Part shown: in pieces, positions 5,510 through 8,125 of the stretch
Layout of the letters: each line of letters starts with the position of its first letter
Position numbering within the stretch: the stretch's first letter is position 1
NCBI GenBank assembly: GCA_910584815.1
Contig: CAJUBT010000002.1
Location: forward strand, 57,026 to 65,150
Source of the DNA: an uncultured Christensenella sp.
Lineage (GTDB): Bacteria; Bacillota; Clostridia; Christensenellales; UBA1242
Direction: 5' to 3'
Length of the DNA stretch: 8,125 nt
The notes under the pieces: generated by a model
Databases searched by the model: none
The model's input: the letters and a program-made list of their open reading frames with translations, nothing else
What the model was told of the DNA's origin: nothing
Position numbers and translations under genes: made by a program

Positions 5510-7402
5510 TTAGTTGTTTAAGTTAACATTTTCTTGCAAATTTCCAAGTTTTAAAAATTTTTTATGTTCTCTTATATGGTTTAAAAAAATTTCTTTAAGC
5601 TGTAAATTTTTGCGTTTAGCATTTTCAAATTGCTTGTCTAACATAAATGCTATATGTCTTGAAATGTGCATTTCGTGATTATGAATTTCAAGCACTTCAA
5701 CCTCATCCTTATCGTTACTTATAAGTTTCAAATTTTCGTTATCTGCATAATTTTTTTGCAGAACACTCTCATCTGTATTTCCCTCCCATTCACCTAAACC
5801 AAACATTTCCAAAACTTTAACTCTAACACTATCACTTATTTTGCCATCTACATTATTTAGCAAACCAAGCGATAATAATTGTAAAATTTGTTCTTGCCTT
5901 GTAGATAAACTTGCACCAATTTCATTTTCACTTGCAAATTCAATATCTTCACCACTTAGGTTACTGTTATTCCAATAAACTACATCGCAATTCCCGTTTG
6001 TGTTAGAAATTCTAAGTAACCTAGGAGTTATTGCAAACTGTTTATAAAGTTTTAAAATTTGCCTTGCAACTTGTTCTACTGCGGTTTTAATGTTTTCTAT
6101 TGTAGCAGATAATCTTGCTGTATCTTGTTCTACCATAAGTTCTAGTGCGGTTCCACTTAAACTATGTTTCCAACTTGTTGAAGTCAAAATGCTACTTACA
6201 CCACTAATTTCACTAAATTCACTTAAAAGTTGTTCTTCTTCCTTTTCAAATTCAGCGGGAATTTCCTGTGTTTCCATCATTTTTGGTGGGTTGCTACCTT
6301 GCCTATAAATAAGCACTTTACCAGGAGATAATCCTTCTTCTTCTAAATTTTCGGTATCAACACTTCCATCTTCAACGGTCATAACCCCCATACTTAAGCG
6401 GTTTAAATATTCGTGTTTTCTATTTTTAACTGCATTATAGGCACGCTGAATAGGAATAATTCTATCTATAACACTTGTTCCCCAAAAACAGCCTGCATTT
6501 TCAACCGACACTTGCCTTATAAATGGAAAACCTCTTTTATTGCCTGCTGAATTTATGTAAGGTAATTCTCCATCAAACAAAAGTTTATTTTGGCAAACCA
6601 CAATAAGCCTACCATTAGGATAATCTTGAGTTGGAGAAATATATTTTTCTATTACAATTGCGTGATTATGTTTAACGCTATTAACAACTTTGCTTGCATT
6701 GCCTTTATAACCTAATCCGCCAATGTTATTTATTTGGCTTAAACTAAAAGTGTCAACATCTTGTCCTTCTACTGTTATTCCCCATATGTTTTTAATATCT
6801 CTTACATTATAAGCCTTTGCGTGAATTAAACTAAAACATTCATCTAAGTTGCTGCATCCACTACTTTCAGGATAAATTTCATAAGGAGGCACGGCAATAA
6901 CTTCTACTTCCCCCTCTCTAATTTTTTTACCATTATCTACATATACAGCTTTCCCACCATCACCATTCCAAACTATTTTATAAAAGCTTGTGCCTGTAAT
7001 TTCACTCCATTGAGTTGCAAGTGCAATTACGCTTTTTAAATTTAATTTTTCATAAACGCTTGAAATAATATCTTTGCTTAATCTAGCAACTTTTAAATCT
7101 GCCTCTTCGCTACTTGATGGCACAACATTCATATTTGGCCTTACTGTTGAAAGTTTTGAAAGCCTACTTTCTATTATAGGGGCAATATGATTAAATACCT
7201 CTCTTTCTTGCCAGAAATACTGTTTATCAAATTCTTCAACTTCCCCCAAAAAATTAATTGAAGAATATTGATTGCCTAAAATAAAATTGTTATTTAATCG
7301 CCATTTGGCTTCAAAAATTTTTCTTTCATTTTGGCGTTTTAAAAAATCTTGTTTAACTTCTTCAACTATATCTTCTATATAATCTAATTTTTTCTTTTTC
7401 AT
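5510..7402 (-). CDS. Phage portal protein (P22-like type)
   Basis: This 630-residue protein forms the dodecameric ring at one capsid vertex through which DNA is packaged and ejected, and on which the neck is built. Its N-terminal helices (5-45) lead to the FNHIAPIIESRLSKLSTVRP block (70-89), a hallmark of this portal class. Next come QWSEITGTSFYKIVWN (131-146) and VPPYEIYPESSG (171-182). WGTSVIDRIIPIQRAYNAVK (307-326) forms the long helix of the clip/stem side, and GVSSILTS with SGTALELMVEQDTARLS (401-432) is the conserved helix pair of the wing and stem. The C-terminal 120 residues are charged and helical. At 630 residues it is shorter than the 725-residue P22 portal but within the range for this group. 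The ATG has AAAAGG five bases upstream, beside a 10-bp hairpin (7415-7440). Gaps of 143 bases before and 258 bases after isolate it from its neighbours. Confidence 0.88.
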   Translation of the reverse strand: MKKKKLDYIEDIVEEVKQDFLKRQNERKIFEAKWRLNNNFILGNQYSSINFLGEVEEFDKQYFWQEREVFNHIAPIIESRLSKLSTVRPNMNVVPSSSEEADLKVARLSKDIISSVYEKLNLKSVIALATQWSEITGTSFYKIVWNGDGGKAVYVDNGKKIREGEVEVIAVPPYEIYPESSGCSNLDECFSLIHAKAYNVRDIKNIWGITVEGQDVDTFSLSQINNIGGLGYKGNASKVVNSVKHNHAIVIEKYISPTQDYPNGRLIVVCQNKLLFDGELPYINSAGNKRGFPFIRQVSVENAGCFWGTSVIDRIIPIQRAYNAVKNRKHEYLNRLSMGVMTVEDGSVDTENLEEEGLSPGKVLIYRQGSNPPKMMETQEIPAEFEKEEEQLLSEFSEISGVSSILTSTSWKHSLSGTALELMVEQDTARLSATIENIKTAVEQVARQILKLYKQFAITPRLLRISNTNGNCDVVYWNNSNLSGEDIEFASENEIGASLSTRQEQILQLLSLGLLNNVDGKISDSVRVKVLEMFGLGEWEGNTDESVLQKNYADNENLKLISNDKDEVEVLEIHNHEMHISRHIAFMLDKQFENAKRKNLQLKEIFLNHIREHKKFLKLGNLQENVNLNN

Positions 7403-7406
7403 AATA

Positions 7407-7440
7407 ACCTTTTAACCTTTTTATTTAAACATAAAAAGGT
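7407..7440 (-). promoter_or_regulatory. Hairpin and duplicated Shine-Dalgarno upstream of portal gene
   Basis: In the mRNA ACCTTTTTAT (7431-7440) pairs perfectly over 10 bp with ATAAAAAGGT (7415-7424) around a 6-base loop. Just downstream AAAAGGT occurs again (7407-7413) and serves as the portal ribosome site, so AAAAGGTT stands twice in tandem. The 5' arm could pair with either copy: with the first it leaves the real site free, with the second it hides it. No U-run follows, so this is not a terminator. A regulatory role is inferred from geometry only. Confidence 0.4.
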
Positions 7441-7545
7441 GACTTATATTTTACTATTAATCTTACTTTATTAAATAATTAACAATTCAATATTTTTGTT
7501 TTTAAAAATTTATCTAACATTTCATTTATAATTTTATTATTTTAA

Positions 7546-7782
7546 CTAAATTAAAGCTTTTATTTTACTTTGTATACTTTCCTGCTTTTTTGTTTTTGAA
7601 TTAATTATATTCTTAGGACTTTTAGGAACAAAAGCACTTGCTAATTTTGAATATAATTTATTTGCACAACAAGAACATAATTTTTGCTTATTAATTGTTC
7701 TTTTACAAAATGCTATTTCATAACCATCTGTAAAAATTTTTTTACATTCTAAACACATACCATCAGTTTTAATTATCTGCAT
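7546..7782 (-). CDS. Small cysteine-rich zinc-ribbon-like protein
   Basis: A 78-residue protein with C10-x2-C13 and C36-x2-C39 and further cysteines at 26 and 38. The two CxxC knuckles 22 residues apart are typical of a zinc ribbon or treble-clef fold. The C-terminal half (40-78) is basic and lacks cysteine, and could bind nucleic acid. The ATG lies inside the end of the preceding gene (14-base overlap). A near-perfect AAAGGAGG (7792-7799) nine bases upstream shows that it is really translated and coupled to that gene. The stop is TAG. It occupies the interval where phages normally carry the large terminase subunit, yet is far too small to be one and has no Walker motif. A role in packaging, as an accessory factor or regulator, is an inference from position. 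I do not recognise a named family. Confidence 0.7.
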   Translation of the reverse strand: MQIIKTDGMCLECKKIFTDGYEIAFCKRTINKQKLCSCCANKLYSKLASAFVPKSPKNIINSKTKKQESIQSKIKALI

Positions 7783-8125
7783 TAACTTCTTCCTCCTTTA
7801 ATAGTTTTAGTAGTTTTATTTTTTCCCGCTGCAATTCATCATCCGATAAATTTGAATATTTATCCTGATTTAAATTTTCAAGTTCCATCAAATATTTTAT
7901 TGCATTCATATCTGGTGGAATTTCTTTTGTTGTTACCTTGCGTTTAACTAGGTTTAAATTGGAGGCGTTTTCGCTTTTAACACTTTCTTCAATAATTTCC
8001 TCTACAATAAACCCCCTTGCCTTTTTAAGAAGTGAATTTTTTAAAATTTCTTCTTGAGATTGAGCATTTATCACTTCATATTTTTTGTTTAAGTTTTTTA
8101 TAGATTTCACATTTTTTAACCTCCA
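7769..8125 (-). CDS. Terminase small subunit-like protein, 5' end beyond window
   Basis: The visible part matches the second half of phage small terminase subunits, which recognise the packaging site and hand DNA to the large subunit. It has a LLKKARGF helix end, an acidic stretch, a basic strand (LVKRKVTTK), then EIPPDMNAIKYLME. The last is the family pattern in which 'PPD..A..f.L' precedes the oligomerisation helices; a Leu/Lys/Glu-rich helix ends the protein. The N-terminal helix-turn-helix expected in this family is missing if translation starts at GTG (8108-8110). The frame stays open upstream to the window edge (Trp-Arg-Leu-Lys-Asn before the Val), so the gene most likely starts outside. 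The GTG does have GGAGG nine bases upstream, so a short 113-residue form remains possible. The gene overlaps the zinc-ribbon gene by 14 bases. Confidence 0.6.
   Translation of the reverse strand, partial: WRLKNVKSIKNLNKKYEVINAQSQEEILKNSLLKKARGFIVEEIIEESVKSENASNLNLVKRKVTTKEIPPDMNAIKYLMELENLNQDKYSNLSDDELQREKIKLLKLLKEEEVNADN
7792..7799 (-). promoter_or_regulatory. Strong ribosome binding site inside the end of the terminase small-subunit gene
   Basis: AAAGGAGG on the minus strand lies nine bases before the ATG at 7780-7782. It is written into the Glu codons at the end of the upstream gene. It fixes the start of the cysteine-rich gene and is the strongest Shine-Dalgarno match in the window. Confidence 0.75.

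Noticed and set aside
7415..7440. Terminator for the zinc-ribbon gene
   Set aside because: The 10-bp hairpin is followed by TAAAAGG rather than a U-run and sits 12 bases before the portal ATG, so a role in translation fits better.
390..8125. Possible alternative genetic code (TGA read as Trp), since none of the eight complete gene ends uses TGA (six TAA, two TAG)
   Set aside because: Tryptophan is encoded by TGG throughout the portal and other genes, and genes reach normal lengths without in-frame TGA. Avoidance of TGA is expected in DNA this AT-rich.
1..8125. CRISPR array, tRNA, insertion sequence or attachment site
   Set aside because: No regularly spaced repeats, no cloverleaf-like segments with a GTTCRA-type T arm, no transposase or integrase and no flanking duplications were seen.

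Overview
The window reads as the head and neck (virion assembly) module of a tailed bacteriophage or prophage. Every credible gene lies on the minus strand, so transcription runs from the right edge to the left edge. The DNA is extremely AT-rich, lysine, asparagine and isoleucine codons dominate, Shine-Dalgarno sequences are of the AGGAG type, and tryptophan is encoded by TGG. This suggests a low-GC Firmicutes/Clostridia- or Bacilli-like host using the standard bacterial code. The host assignment is an inference from composition only.

In order of transcription: a terminase-small-subunit-like protein cut by the right edge (7769-8125); a 78-residue cysteine-rich zinc-ribbon-like protein overlapping it (7546-7782); the portal protein (5510-7402); a scaffolding protein (4607-5251); the HK97-fold major capsid protein (3275-4450), followed by a clear intrinsic terminator (3191-3230); a 115-residue protein of unknown function (2713-3060); a neck/adaptor-type protein starting at TTG (1882-2541); and a beta-propeller-like tail/neck protein (390-1877). 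At the left edge, a Lys/Asn/Ile-rich open frame (1-213) runs out of the window, preceded by a possible 10-codon leader and a candidate promoter.

How the genes work together: the small terminase subunit recognises phage DNA and, with a large subunit not seen here, feeds it through the portal into a shell of capsid protein assembled around the scaffold. The adaptor and propeller proteins then close the vertex and join it to the tail. The portal/scaffold/capsid/adaptor/propeller set resembles P22- or T7-like short-tailed phages. No tail tube or tape-measure gene is visible, but the window is too short to prove a podovirus.

Two things stand out. The large terminase gene is absent from its usual place between small terminase and portal, where a small cysteine-rich protein sits instead. 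Also, the gaps between structural genes are long for a phage (about 140-260 bases) and hold inverted repeats beside ribosome binding sites, a terminator and possible promoters. This hints at gene-by-gene control of structural protein dosage. No tRNA, rRNA, CRISPR array, insertion sequence, attachment site or integrase was found.
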